From a virus: a stretch of 39,014 nt of DNA. Each line of letters begins with the position of its first letter. The first letter of the stretch is position 1. The notes below the pieces were generated by a model. It was not told where the DNA came from. It made no database searches and saw nothing but the letters and a program-made list of their open reading frames with translations. Location: IMG/VR virus record IMGVR_UViG_3300002835_000457, positions 1 to 39,014 of that record, one strand, 5' to 3'. Position numbers and translations under genes: made by a program. Shown piece by piece: positions 6,838 to 14,246 of this stretch.

Positions 6838-7461
6838 ATGACTACAATTATAACCCAGCAACAATTACAGGAACTTTTACCGGGTAATCCTTATCTGTCT
6901 TACTGGACAGATGCACTAAACAAAATTTTACCCGAATATGAAATCAATAGTCCATTACGAGTAGCTGCATTTCTGGCTCAGTGTGCACACGAAAGTGGAA
7001 ATTTTAAATTTCTCACTGAAAATTTAAACTACCGTTGGGAAAGCCTTAGAAAAGTATTTCCTCGATATTTCCCCACAGATGAACTTGCTCAGCAATATGC
7101 TCGACAACCGGAAAAAATAGCTAATAGAGTCTATGCTAACCGTATGGGCAACGGAGATGAAGCTTCCGGCGACGGATGGCGTTATCGTGGTCGCGGACTT
7201 ATACAATTAACAGGAAAAGATAATTACTTTTGGTTTGCACAAAGTATAGATACTCTGATAGAAGATGTACCAGCCTACTTAGAGACTTTTGAAGGCGCAA
7301 TACAAAGTGCCTGCTGGTTTTGGGAAACAAATAAACTAAATCAATGGGCCGATCAAAAAGATATATTGACATTGACTAAGCGAATAAATGGAGGAACCAT
7401 TGGTTTAGAAGACAGAAAAAAGCATTATGCTCACGCATTACATATCTTAGGAGAGCACTAA
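6838..7461 (+). CDS. Endolysin, GH19 chitinase-like lysozyme
   Basis: 207-aa peptidoglycan-cleaving enzyme of the GH19 fold. The catalytic acid lies in FLAQCAHESGNF (E52), with the second Glu candidate at E61 in LTENLNYRW. VYANRMGNGDEASGDG and YRGRGLIQLTGKDNY are the GH19 endolysin signatures, and the C-terminal TKRINGG is also typical. I chose ATG 6838 because the longer frame from 6775 starts inside the previous gene, whereas 6838 follows the late octamer. There is no signal peptide, so export depends on the holin (8593). First gene of the lysis cassette, with spanins right behind it. Confidence 0.92.
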   Translation: MTTIITQQQLQELLPGNPYLSYWTDALNKILPEYEINSPLRVAAFLAQCAHESGNFKFLTENLNYRWESLRKVFPRYFPTDELAQQYARQPEKIANRVYANRMGNGDEASGDGWRYRGRGLIQLTGKDNYFWFAQSIDTLIEDVPAYLETFEGAIQSACWFWETNKLNQWADQKDILTLTKRINGGTIGLEDRKKHYAHALHILGEH

Positions 7462-7463
7462 AA

Positions 7464-7970
7464 GTGTTTCCATTGCCAATTGGTACAGTAATTAAAGCAA
7501 TAACAGCTTTAGTCATTGTTGTGTTATTTTCAATAGGGTTTTGGTGGATCACAGGACTGCGTGAAGAGTTAGCTGTCAGTCAAGCTAACACAGAAAAATT
7601 AGCTGAAGCTGTGGAACAACAACAAGCAGCCTTAGAGCAAATGCGTATAGAGCAAGAACAGATAAGAGCTATAACAAAAAGTGTAAATGATCAAATTACA
7701 AAACAAAATAACGATGTCAATGCACTGCGAGATAGATTTAACCGTGCAGCCAATGGGCAACAGCGAGATTGGGGTCGCTCAGCAGCCGAAAAGCCAGCTC
7801 AGGTAGAAAAAGCAGTCAATCGCGGTACAGTAAACGCATTGCGATGTTTAGAAATAGCCAGTGGTGCCCCACTAACCGAGGCAGAAAAAAATGCAACCAA
7901 GCCAGAAGAAATCAACAAAGAATGCCCATCAATCGCCAATCCTAACTATAAGCCTAATACTAGTCGCTAG
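7464..7970 (+). CDS. i-spanin (Rz-like inner-membrane lysis protein)
   Basis: 168 aa, GTG start two bases after the endolysin stop. One N-terminal transmembrane helix (residues about 8-29: VIKAITALVIVVLFSIGFWWI) is followed by a long coiled coil rich in Gln/Glu/Ala (about 33-95), the type II membrane protein plan of Rz. Its C-terminal region overlaps the start of the o-spanin gene in another frame by 80 bases, the arrangement known for Rz/Rz1 pairs. The two would bridge inner and outer membrane and fuse them after endolysin action. Sequence homology to a named Rz is not claimed; the call rests on topology and context. Confidence 0.85.
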   Translation: MFPLPIGTVIKAITALVIVVLFSIGFWWITGLREELAVSQANTEKLAEAVEQQQAALEQMRIEQEQIRAITKSVNDQITKQNNDVNALRDRFNRAANGQQRDWGRSAAEKPAQVEKAVNRGTVNALRCLEIASGAPLTEAEKNATKPEEINKECPSIANPNYKPNTSR

Positions 7971-8319
7971 TGTAGCTTTGAGTGGTTGTGGCATTGGCAG
8001 CATGTTTCGACCCAAGACTCAGCCCATCGAGGTCAAAACTGTACCATTGGAAAAAACACCGCTGAACTTAGATAATCCTCAACCATTGAGATTAAGACCT
8101 GTTGATTGGATTGTAGTAACTCCACAAAACTGGGAAGAGGTATTTAAACAGATGCAGACCAAAGAACAAAATCTTGTTTTGTTTGGCCTTACCAGTGAAG
8201 GCTATCAAACTTTGGCAGTGACAATTGCTGAACTGAGAAATCTCATTAATACACAAAGAATAATTATTGAAAAGTATAAAGAATATTATGAACCGGCTAA
8301 ATTACCGGGACGACCATAA
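7891..8319 (+). CDS. o-spanin (Rz1-like outer-membrane lipoprotein)
   Basis: 142 aa. A lysine-rich n-region, a hydrophobic stretch (ILTISLILVASVAL) and the lipobox LSGC with C33 predict a signal-peptidase-II-processed lipoprotein. The mature part has PVDWIVVTPQNWEEVF and a C-terminal helix, longer than the classical Rz1 (about 60 aa). GAGG at 7878-7881 lies nine bases before the ATG. It begins inside the i-spanin gene (+1 frame relative to it), the usual spanin overlap. Its stop overlaps the next ATG by one base. Confident as lipoprotein, slightly less so as spanin. Confidence 0.85.
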   Translation: MQPSQKKSTKNAHQSPILTISLILVASVALSGCGIGSMFRPKTQPIEVKTVPLEKTPLNLDNPQPLRLRPVDWIVVTPQNWEEVFKQMQTKEQNLVLFGLTSEGYQTLAVTIAELRNLINTQRIIIEKYKEYYEPAKLPGRP

Positions 8320-8600
8320 TGGACAGATATTACGAAACTAATCATATTCCTTATACTTACTTAATTGGTTGGTCTAAACATAAAAAATACTATTATGGTG
8401 TTCGTTATGCCAATGGATGTACTCCCGATGATTTGTGGAATTCGTATAAAACTTCAAGTAGCAAAATCAGTGAGAAAATTAAAGGAATACCTAAACCAAC
8501 GATCGAATGCCCGCACTGTAAAAAAATCGGCGGGACACACCTCATGTATCGCTGGCACTTTGATCATTGCAAAGTGTTGAAAGGAAATGCCAATGTATAA
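8319..8600 (+). CDS. Internally deleted homing-endonuclease remnant (GIY-YIG-like start plus Zn-finger end)
   Basis: 93 aa. Residues about 11-46 (PYTYLIGWSKHKKYYYGVRY, then NGCTPDDLWNSY, TSS) match the N-terminus of phage GIY-YIG-type homing endonucleases. Residues about 64-86 (CPHCKKIGG, then RWHFDHC) match the CPxC...HxxxC zinc-finger found at the C-terminus of such phage enzymes. In full-length proteins about 70-100 residues, including the catalytic Glu, lie between them; here they are missing without a frameshift. It is therefore likely a deletion derivative, dead as a nuclease, or a small domesticated DNA-binding protein. It sits inside the lysis cassette and overlaps the holin start by 8 bases. 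Confidence 0.65.
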   Translation: MDRYYETNHIPYTYLIGWSKHKKYYYGVRYANGCTPDDLWNSYKTSSSKISEKIKGIPKPTIECPHCKKIGGTHLMYRWHFDHCKVLKGNANV

Positions 8601-8856
8601 TGAAACTTGGATTAACAACAAATGGCGTCCGGCCATGGGATGGATGTATTTTTCTGTGTGTATTGCGGATTTTGTATTGTTTCCTGTATTGTGGAGTATC
8701 TTACAGGCAGTCAGCCACGGACAAGTACAAACACAATGGAATCCCATTACACTACAAGGAGCAGGGCTATACCATATGGCTATGGGTGCAATTTTAGGTA
8801 TTACGGCATGGTGGCGCAGTAAAGAAAAAATTGCTAATTTAGAAACAAAACAATAA
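8593..8856 (+). CDS. Holin (small multi-spanning membrane protein)
   Basis: 87 aa from the ATG at 8593, which has AAAGGA about seven bases upstream; an in-frame ATG at 8587 is too close to that site. Two hydrophobic helices are clear (MYFSVCIADFVLFPVLWSIL and AGLYHMAMGAILGITAWW) separated by a polar loop with QWNPITLQGAG, ending in a charged tail RSKEKIANLETKQ. The N-terminal WRPAMGW and the general plan resemble the 3TM phage holin/GTA holin group. It completes an endolysin-spanin-holin lysis set. The exact holin class is not certain. Confidence 0.8.
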   Translation: MYNETWINNKWRPAMGWMYFSVCIADFVLFPVLWSILQAVSHGQVQTQWNPITLQGAGLYHMAMGAILGITAWWRSKEKIANLETKQ

Positions 8857-8866
8857 AGGAATAGAA

Positions 8867-9076
8867 ATGCGTACAATAATCGGAACAATATTTGCTGCTG
8901 GTTTAATGTTACCTGTTTATGCTGCTGACAAACCTGCAGAAACTAAAAAAGTCTGTGTAGATGCCAAAGATTCCAAAGGCAATATAATCAAAAATAAAGA
9001 TGGTTCTACAAAACAGGATTGCAGAGAAATTAAAGTTCATAAAAAATTCGAAGGTACAGAAATACCTAAAAAATAG
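8867..9076 (+). CDS. Small secreted periplasmic protein, 69 aa
   Basis: Residues 1-19 form a signal peptide (MRTIIGTIFAAGLMLPVYA) with a VYA|AD type-I cleavage site. The mature 50 residues are Lys/Asp-rich with two cysteines (VCVDAK and DCREIK) that could form one disulfide in the periplasm. A good ribosome site (AAAGGAAT) precedes the ATG, ten bases after the holin stop, so it belongs to the lysis operon. Function unknown; a lysis-timing or envelope role is possible by position only. Confidence 0.75.
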   Translation: MRTIIGTIFAAGLMLPVYAADKPAETKKVCVDAKDSKGNIIKNKDGSTKQDCREIKVHKKFEGTEIPKK

Positions 9077-9104
9077 TCTAGGAATTAGCAGCTATAATTA
9101 CTAG

Positions 9105-9854
9105 ATGCAGGATTACTATAAGATACTGGGAATTGACAGAACTGCGTCACAGGATGATATCAAAAAGGCCTACCGTAAATTGGCCAGTCAATATCATCCT
9201 GACCATGGTGGGGATACTGGAAGATTTCAGGAAATACAATCTGCCTACGAAGTTTTAGGTAACCCCGAAAGAAGACAACAGTACGACAATCCTGTCAGTA
9301 ATAGAGCTTTTTTTGACCACAACTTCTCTCCATTTGACTTTTTCCAACAACAATTTAACATACGATTACCTACTAAAATTAATCTATGGTTAGATATTCG
9401 TGATCTATTGACACTAGGAAAAAAAATAATCACAGTATCAACACAAAACGGACAAATACATAATATAGAAATCACTATACCACCAGGACTAGAGGATGGT
9501 CAAGTTTTTCGCTATGAAAGATTAGGTTTAAATCAGGACGATCTATTAGTGGTATTCAGAATAAAACCTGACAATAAATGGTTTAGATCAAACAATGATT
9601 TAGCCACAAATTATGACATATCGGTTTGGCGTCTAATCACAGGAGGAGAACAGATTATCATAGATCCTGTCGGGACACAGCTTTCAGTTTCAGTACCACC
9701 AATGACTAAGCCTGGTACAGTATTAAGAATGCGTGGTCGAGGTTTTATGAATAAGGCAGGACAACGCGGAGACATGTTGATTAAGGTACAAGCACAGTTA
9801 CCAGAGACCATATCACCGGAACTGTTAGAGATAATTAAACGTGAGAACCAATGA
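9105..9854 (+). CDS. J-domain co-chaperone (CbpA/DnaJ-like without zinc finger)
   Basis: 249 aa. The J domain (residues 1-62: MQDYYKILGI, KKAYRKLASQYHPDHGG, FQEIQSAYEVLGNPERR) has the intact HPD at 31-33 needed to stimulate DnaK ATPase. A short Phe-rich linker (FFDHNFSPFDFFQQQF) follows. Then come CTD-I/II-like substrate-binding beta domains (ITIPPGLEDGQVFRYERLG, VPPMTKPGTVLRMRGRGF). The CxxCxGxG zinc finger of DnaJ is absent, so it is of type II, like CbpA. It is followed by a ClpA-like unfoldase, suggesting a phage proteostasis pair acting with host DnaK and ClpP. Confidence 0.9.
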   Translation: MQDYYKILGIDRTASQDDIKKAYRKLASQYHPDHGGDTGRFQEIQSAYEVLGNPERRQQYDNPVSNRAFFDHNFSPFDFFQQQFNIRLPTKINLWLDIRDLLTLGKKIITVSTQNGQIHNIEITIPPGLEDGQVFRYERLGLNQDDLLVVFRIKPDNKWFRSNNDLATNYDISVWRLITGGEQIIIDPVGTQLSVSVPPMTKPGTVLRMRGRGFMNKAGQRGDMLIKVQAQLPETISPELLEIIKRENQ

Positions 9855-9861
9855 CATGTCC

Positions 9862-9890
9862 TTGACTTTACTCAAGACATTAAGTACAAT
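9862..9890 (+). promoter_or_regulatory. Sigma-70-like promoter for the ClpA-like gene
   Basis: TTGACT (9862-9867), 17-base spacer, TACAAT (9885-9890), then an A-rich leader and AGGA before the ATG at 9912. Five of six consensus bases at each box. Confidence 0.6.
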
Positions 9891-9911
9891 AATAAAAAAA
9901 ATAGGACCATT

Positions 9912-12158
9912 ATGAATCCATCGCAGAATCCCGAAATTGAATCGATTATTGAACAAAGTGTCAAGCTAGCTAAGAGTTTCCGTCATGAATATGTATTAAC
10001 TGAACATTTATTGCTGGCATTGCTGCAACATGATCCATTTAGAAATATTTTGATAAAATTTGGTGCTGATATTGAAAGTTTTGAAAAGGATGTCATAAAC
10101 TATCTCTTGAGTTTGACTGCATTGGTTAGAAAAGGACAGGTAAATCCTAAAAAAACCAATGCACTAGAAAGAACTTTTAACCGAGCACTGACTCAGGTCT
10201 TATTTACTGGTCGAAGAACTGTTACTACCATTGATCTTTATTTGAGTTTAATGGGTGAAACTAATAGTCACACACATTACTTCTTTTTGAAATATGGGAT
10301 AACTAAATTAGAGTTTGTAGAATTCTGTCAAGAAAACTATCAAAATACCTATACGATCAGCGATAAACAGGCCACTGACATACTAAGTGAATACTGTACC
10401 AATCTCAGCAAAATGGCCGAGGAGAATAGGTTAGAACCTATGATCGGTCGTCAAACTGAACTAGACGAAATGATTGCGGTTTTGGCTAGAAAATTCAAAA
10501 GCAACATCCTATTAGTAGGTGACCCAGGTGTTGGTAAAACCAGTATCATTGAGGGTTTGGCACAGCAAATATTCAATGATTCAGTACCTGAATTCTTAAA
10601 GAATCACGAAGTATGGTCATTAGAAATTGGCAATATCTTGGCCGGTAGTAAATACCGAGGAGATTTTGAAGAAAAATTAAAATTAATAATCGCCGCGTTA
10701 GAAGCCAAAAAGAACTGTATATTGTTTATCGACGAGGCTCATACAATGCGTGGTGCTGGATCCGGTAGCAATAGCAGTTTAGACTTTGCTAATATGTTGA
10801 AACCTGCTATTACCAAAGGAACATTTAAAGTAATTGCCAGCACAACTTGGGAAGAATTTTATGAAAGTTTTGAAAAAGACCGTGCCTTAATGCGGCGCTT
10901 TCATAGACTGGCCATCGACGAACCCGATCTATCCACTACTGAACAAATACTCATTGGTGTTAGTGTAAGATTAGAACAGTTTCATAGAGTCAATATTGCC
11001 ACAGAAGCCATACAGGCTTCACTAGAATACAGCCATAGATATTTGCATGACAAAAAGAATCCCGATAAAAGTATTGATTTGTTAGATGCAACCTGTGCAA
11101 GACAAAGGTCCCGTGGCAATACTAATGCTGTGATTACTCGAGATCTTGTCACTGAACAAATCAGCAAGATGACCGGTATAGGTATAGACAATTTAGAAAA
11201 CACTACTAGTGATAAAATTAATAATTTGGAATCGGGAATCAAAGATCGACTTTATGGTCAAGATCATGTTGTCGATCAAGTTTTAGAAAGAATCTATATT
11301 AGTTTTTCAGGGCTAGGCAATGCACAAAAACCAATGGCCAGTTACTTGTTCTTAGGGCCAACCGGAACTGGCAAAACCGAACTAGCAAAATTGCTCAGCG
11401 AACATTTAGATATGAAATTGCTGAAATATGACATGAGTGAATTTCAAGAAAAACATACTGTCAGTAGTTTAATTGGTGCACCACCGGGCTATGTGGGATT
11501 TGAAGATGGTAATGTCGGTGGTGGAAAGTTAATCAGTGATATCAGTAAAAATCCACATGCAGTGATTTTGTTTGATGAAATCGAAAAAGCACATCCTGAT
11601 GTCAGTAATATTCTGTTACAAATCTTAGACGAAGGCACGATTACAGGAAATAATGGTAAAAAAGTCAGTGTAAAGAATTGTATTATTATCATGACCAGTA
11701 ATCTTGGCAGTCAGGACAATGAACTAAACAACATTGGCTTTTCAGTAGATCTGGCCAAAAGCGACAGTGAAGATCGCGCTATGAAAGATTTTTTCAAACC
11801 TGAGCTGAGAAACAGAATTGATCTAGTTTGCAAATTTAAAAAGTTAGATACATTAGCAGTTAGAAAAATTGTTGTTAAATTCGTCAACGAATTGAAAAAA
11901 TCTCTAGACAAACACAGTATCGGTATTACTGTCAAAGAATCAGCAGTTGACTATCTGTCAGAAAAGGGCTATGACAGTAAAATGGGTGCGCGGCCATTAG
12001 CTAGAAAAATTGATGAAATGATTAAGATTCCTATGTCAAGAAAAATCTTGTTTGAAAATCTCCAAAACTGTAATGTTGTCATAGACATTAAAAATGGAGA
12101 AACTGTAATAACCACTAAAGCACGACGGCACCATGTTAAAAATACAGAAAATCAATAA
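9912..12158 (+). CDS. clpA: ClpA-like double AAA+ unfoldase with ClpP-docking loop
   Basis: 748 aa, the size of bacterial ClpA (758). The Clp-N repeat domain (residues 1-150) includes SFRHEYVLTEHLLLALLQ. D1 has Walker A GDPGVGKT (203-210) and Walker B ILFIDEAHTM. D2 has Walker A GPTGTGKT (482-489), Walker B VILFDEIEKAHPD and the arginine-bearing FKPELRNRID. There is no long coiled-coil M domain, so it is ClpA- rather than ClpB-like. The tripeptide I608-G609-F610 lies where ClpA has IGL and ClpX has IGF, the loop that inserts into ClpP. No ClpP is in the window, so a complex with host ClpP is the natural inference. Sigma-70-type promoter upstream; it overlaps the next gene by 26 bases. Confidence 0.92.
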   Translation: MNPSQNPEIESIIEQSVKLAKSFRHEYVLTEHLLLALLQHDPFRNILIKFGADIESFEKDVINYLLSLTALVRKGQVNPKKTNALERTFNRALTQVLFTGRRTVTTIDLYLSLMGETNSHTHYFFLKYGITKLEFVEFCQENYQNTYTISDKQATDILSEYCTNLSKMAEENRLEPMIGRQTELDEMIAVLARKFKSNILLVGDPGVGKTSIIEGLAQQIFNDSVPEFLKNHEVWSLEIGNILAGSKYRGDFEEKLKLIIAALEAKKNCILFIDEAHTMRGAGSGSNSSLDFANMLKPAITKGTFKVIASTTWEEFYESFEKDRALMRRFHRLAIDEPDLSTTEQILIGVSVRLEQFHRVNIATEAIQASLEYSHRYLHDKKNPDKSIDLLDATCARQRSRGNTNAVITRDLVTEQISKMTGIGIDNLENTTSDKINNLESGIKDRLYGQDHVVDQVLERIYISFSGLGNAQKPMASYLFLGPTGTGKTELAKLLSEHLDMKLLKYDMSEFQEKHTVSSLIGAPPGYVGFEDGNVGGGKLISDISKNPHAVILFDEIEKAHPDVSNILLQILDEGTITGNNGKKVSVKNCIIIMTSNLGSQDNELNNIGFSVDLAKSDSEDRAMKDFFKPELRNRIDLVCKFKKLDTLAVRKIVVKFVNELKKSLDKHSIGITVKESAVDYLSEKGYDSKMGARPLARKIDEMIKIPMSRKILFENLQNCNVVIDIKNGETVITTKARRHHVKNTENQ

Positions 12159-12792
12159 AAGCGGCTTGTTTTTTGACAAATACCGGTATTCGATTTGTGT
12201 ATATCTTCCTGGGGCACATCTCTTAAGGGATGTTGCAAATTTAAATCGTGACATAATAGAAACACGAATTAGATTTAACAATACTATTAGATACAGTCAG
12301 AGTTTTATTGATGTCAAAGAAGAGCAAACTTTGTTTGATTTGTTCGATTTGCTATGTGAATTCAAGCAGACATTCAAGTTAATGTGTTATTACAATTGGC
12401 TATACATCTATATACAAGACTACCAAGACATAGTCGATTTTCTCAGTGGAAAGGACAAATTTCCAATAATCAGTGAAGCCAATGATATCTATGAAAAAAA
12501 CTGTGTGTACTTAAAAAATCCTGATTACTCCCAGAGATCATATCTGCAGAATCACAGATTGACTGATAAGGAGTTGGCATCTTTATTAAATTTTTTTGAT
12601 ACAAATAGCAATGATATTCGTGTTAACGGCAGATTAAATCGATCGATCCATGGTTTTGATCATCGGCATAAATCACACAAATTTGTCAGCAGCAGTGACT
12701 TTATCGATCATAATAACAGTGTAATAGTTTTAATGTTAAATATTATAGTACCAAACTTGGTACGAAAAACATTAGAAATAAAGGCTAAATAA
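12133..12792 (+). CDS. Hypothetical protein, 219 aa
   Basis: Not recognised as a functional family. It begins inside the end of the ClpA-like gene. An N-terminal beta-rich part (LFFDKYRYSICVYLPGAHLLR, TRIRFNN) is followed by a helical, aromatic part (LFDLFDLLCEFKQTF, YYNWLYIYIQDYQDIVDFL) and a Tyr/Asn-rich segment (YLKNPDYSQRSYLQNHRLTD). A basic His-rich patch (HGFDHRHKSHKF) precedes a hydrophobic C-terminal helix (VIVLMLNIIVPNLV) that could be amphipathic. Similar unnamed proteins occur in related phages as I remember, but no role is known to me. Confidence 0.65.
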   Translation: MLKIQKINKSGLFFDKYRYSICVYLPGAHLLRDVANLNRDIIETRIRFNNTIRYSQSFIDVKEEQTLFDLFDLLCEFKQTFKLMCYYNWLYIYIQDYQDIVDFLSGKDKFPIISEANDIYEKNCVYLKNPDYSQRSYLQNHRLTDKELASLLNFFDTNSNDIRVNGRLNRSIHGFDHRHKSHKFVSSSDFIDHNNSVIVLMLNIIVPNLVRKTLEIKAK

Positions 12793-12796
12793 CATT

Positions 12797-12970
12797 ATGG
12801 CACAAATACATGAAGAAGTTGTAGTAGTTAAAATCAGCAAACTCGCTAAAGTCAGTGACAAACCTAAATCTATTATATCAAAAGATTTAGTAGAAGCACT
12901 GCAAGAACTCAGTGAGCAATTAGTTGAACCTGGATGTATTGTAGAGATAGAAACAGCGAAACAGTCATGA
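12797..12970 (+). CDS. Small conserved phage protein, 57 aa
   Basis: Short ORF with ATG four bases after the previous stop. The translation starts MAQIHEEVVVVKISKLAKV and continues with a helix DLVEALQELSEQLVE and a final strand GCIVEIETAK. This strand-helix-strand protein is one I recognise as a small conserved hypothetical in marine T4-like phages. ATGA overlap with the next gene (12967-12970) supports its being translated. No function known. Confidence 0.75.
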   Translation: MAQIHEEVVVVKISKLAKVSDKPKSIISKDLVEALQELSEQLVEPGCIVEIETAKQS

Positions 12971-13329
12971 CCACAGTGGTTTTATTACCTTTGACAGTCT
13001 ATGGTGTTCCATCAGGAAACTATGATGGCAGCAGCATGGACTTTTATGGGCCAGCACAACCTGCTGCCAATTATTATCTTGGCCGAGGCAGTTTACAAAC
13101 TATATTTTATAGATTTGACGGATTCACCGGCGGAGTAAAAATCGAAGCCACCGTAGATCAAGATCCCGATTCGGCAACTTGGATTGAAGTCGACAGTTTT
13201 GGTGCGGATTACAGCACACAATGGTCAGGTGTTTATTCATCTAATGTCACAGGTAATTTTACTTGGTTACGGGCTAGAATTATAGATTTCATGGACGGCG
13301 ATATAGACTCAATAACCGCAGTTTACTAA
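12967..13329 (+). CDS. Hypothetical beta-rich protein, 120 aa (virion-type)
   Basis: The frame is open from 12934, but the ATG at 12967 forms an ATGA overlap with the preceding small gene and is preferred. The protein is Gly/Ser/Asp/Tyr-rich with alternating hydrophobics (KIEATVDQDPDSATWIEVD, FTWLRARIIDFMDGDIDSI), typical of an all-beta domain of virion decoration or fibre proteins. DPDSATW resembles the short beta-sandwich modules used as decoration proteins. No catalytic motif. Virion role is an inference from composition. Confidence 0.7.
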   Translation: MTTVVLLPLTVYGVPSGNYDGSSMDFYGPAQPAANYYLGRGSLQTIFYRFDGFTGGVKIEATVDQDPDSATWIEVDSFGADYSTQWSGVYSSNVTGNFTWLRARIIDFMDGDIDSITAVY

Positions 13330-13334
13330 TTCGG

Positions 13335-13342
13335 CATAAATA
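13335..13342 (+). promoter_or_regulatory. Late-promoter-like octamer (CATAAATA)
   Basis: One mismatch from TATAAATA; it ends four bases before the ATG at 13347, and no Shine-Dalgarno is visible. Same tight geometry as at 4153 and 6825. Confidence 0.5.
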
Positions 13343-13346
13343 CCTT

Positions 13347-14222
13347 ATGCGTAAATTAGTTATCATGAGCGGTGGATTCCATCCTTTCCATGCTGGACAT
13401 CGTGATCTTTATCTAGCAGCCAAAGAAAAATTTCCTGATGCTAAAATAGTTGTAGGTACCACCGATGACACCAGTGAACGACCATTTCCATTTGAAATCA
13501 AACAGGCACTAGCTCAGTTAGCCGGCGTTCCCAAAAGTGACTTTGTTCTTGTAAATCGACAATTCAGCGCATTAGAACCTGCCATTGCTGCCAGAGTTAA
13601 AGGTCAGGAAGGGGATACTGCTTTGATATTTGTTCGCAGTGACAAAGATCGTGGAACCCACCCAATGCCTCCACAGCGAGATGCCCAGGGCAATTTACCC
13701 TTGGTAACTCGCGGTGCCCGAAAAGGCCAACCTGTCAGTGACTATTTAGAATACTATGAAGGTAATGAAGATCGATTAGAACCCATGACTAAACATGCCT
13801 ATATGGACTATTTGCCTGTGAGGGAATTTGGCTCAGGTATGACCTCGGCCACACAAATTAGGAATTCGTGGCCCGGGATGTCGGCAGAACAAAAACAAAA
13901 GCTTGTCAATGACATGTATCCAATTACTGCTAACAATAAGAAATTGACACAATCGGCAATGGCATTAATAGACCGTGGCCTAGGGATTCAACAAACTGAG
14001 AAAAAGAAAACCCTGACCAATTCTGTTTACCCATACTTCCGCGAAGCAGCCGAAAGTATGAAATCAGGACAATATCATATTGCTGAAGCTATTATTAAAG
14101 AATGGCATACTGTTGCTGAACATATGACAAAACTACAGTCACTATTAGAAAACCGTTCGCAACAGGCAACATCGACAGATTTCCTTGACGAAAAAAAATC
14201 ACAGAGAACTTCCCCTCAGTAA
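13347..14222 (+). CDS. HxGH nucleotidyltransferase-like protein, 291 aa
   Basis: The N-terminal 170 residues are a nucleotidyltransferase-fold domain: LVIMSGGFHPFHAGHRDLY with HxGH, VVGTTDDT, then SDKDRGTHPMPPQRDA and the terminal FGSGMTSATQIRNSW that stands for the (I/T)S-x-T-x-(I/L)R signature. The C-terminal 100 residues are helical (KKTLTNSVYPYFREAAESM, HIAEAIIKEWHTVAEHM) and end in a Ser/Gln-rich tail. It probably transfers a nucleotide to a small phosphorylated substrate; the substrate is unknown. Proteins with this plan occur in T4-like marine phages. A late octamer directly precedes the gene, so it may be packaged or act late. Confidence 0.75.
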   Translation: MRKLVIMSGGFHPFHAGHRDLYLAAKEKFPDAKIVVGTTDDTSERPFPFEIKQALAQLAGVPKSDFVLVNRQFSALEPAIAARVKGQEGDTALIFVRSDKDRGTHPMPPQRDAQGNLPLVTRGARKGQPVSDYLEYYEGNEDRLEPMTKHAYMDYLPVREFGSGMTSATQIRNSWPGMSAEQKQKLVNDMYPITANNKKLTQSAMALIDRGLGIQQTEKKKTLTNSVYPYFREAAESMKSGQYHIAEAIIKEWHTVAEHMTKLQSLLENRSQQATSTDFLDEKKSQRTSPQ

Positions 14223-14225
14223 ATA
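14218..14225 (+). promoter_or_regulatory. Late-promoter-like octamer (AGTAAATA)
   Basis: Two mismatches from TATAAATA, overlapping the previous stop codon, 21 bases before the ATG at 14247, which has its own GAGGAAAG ribosome site. Weak. Confidence 0.25.
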
Positions 14226-14246
14226 TCTTATACCACAGAGGAAAGT

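Noticed and set aside
8454-8888. 144-aa - strand ORF opposite the holin
   Set aside because: Antisense to three well-supported genes with their own ribosome sites; no family pattern.
9093-9098. TATAAT just before the J-protein start as a promoter
   Set aside because: No acceptable -35 at 16-18 bases, and it lies only six bases before the ATG.
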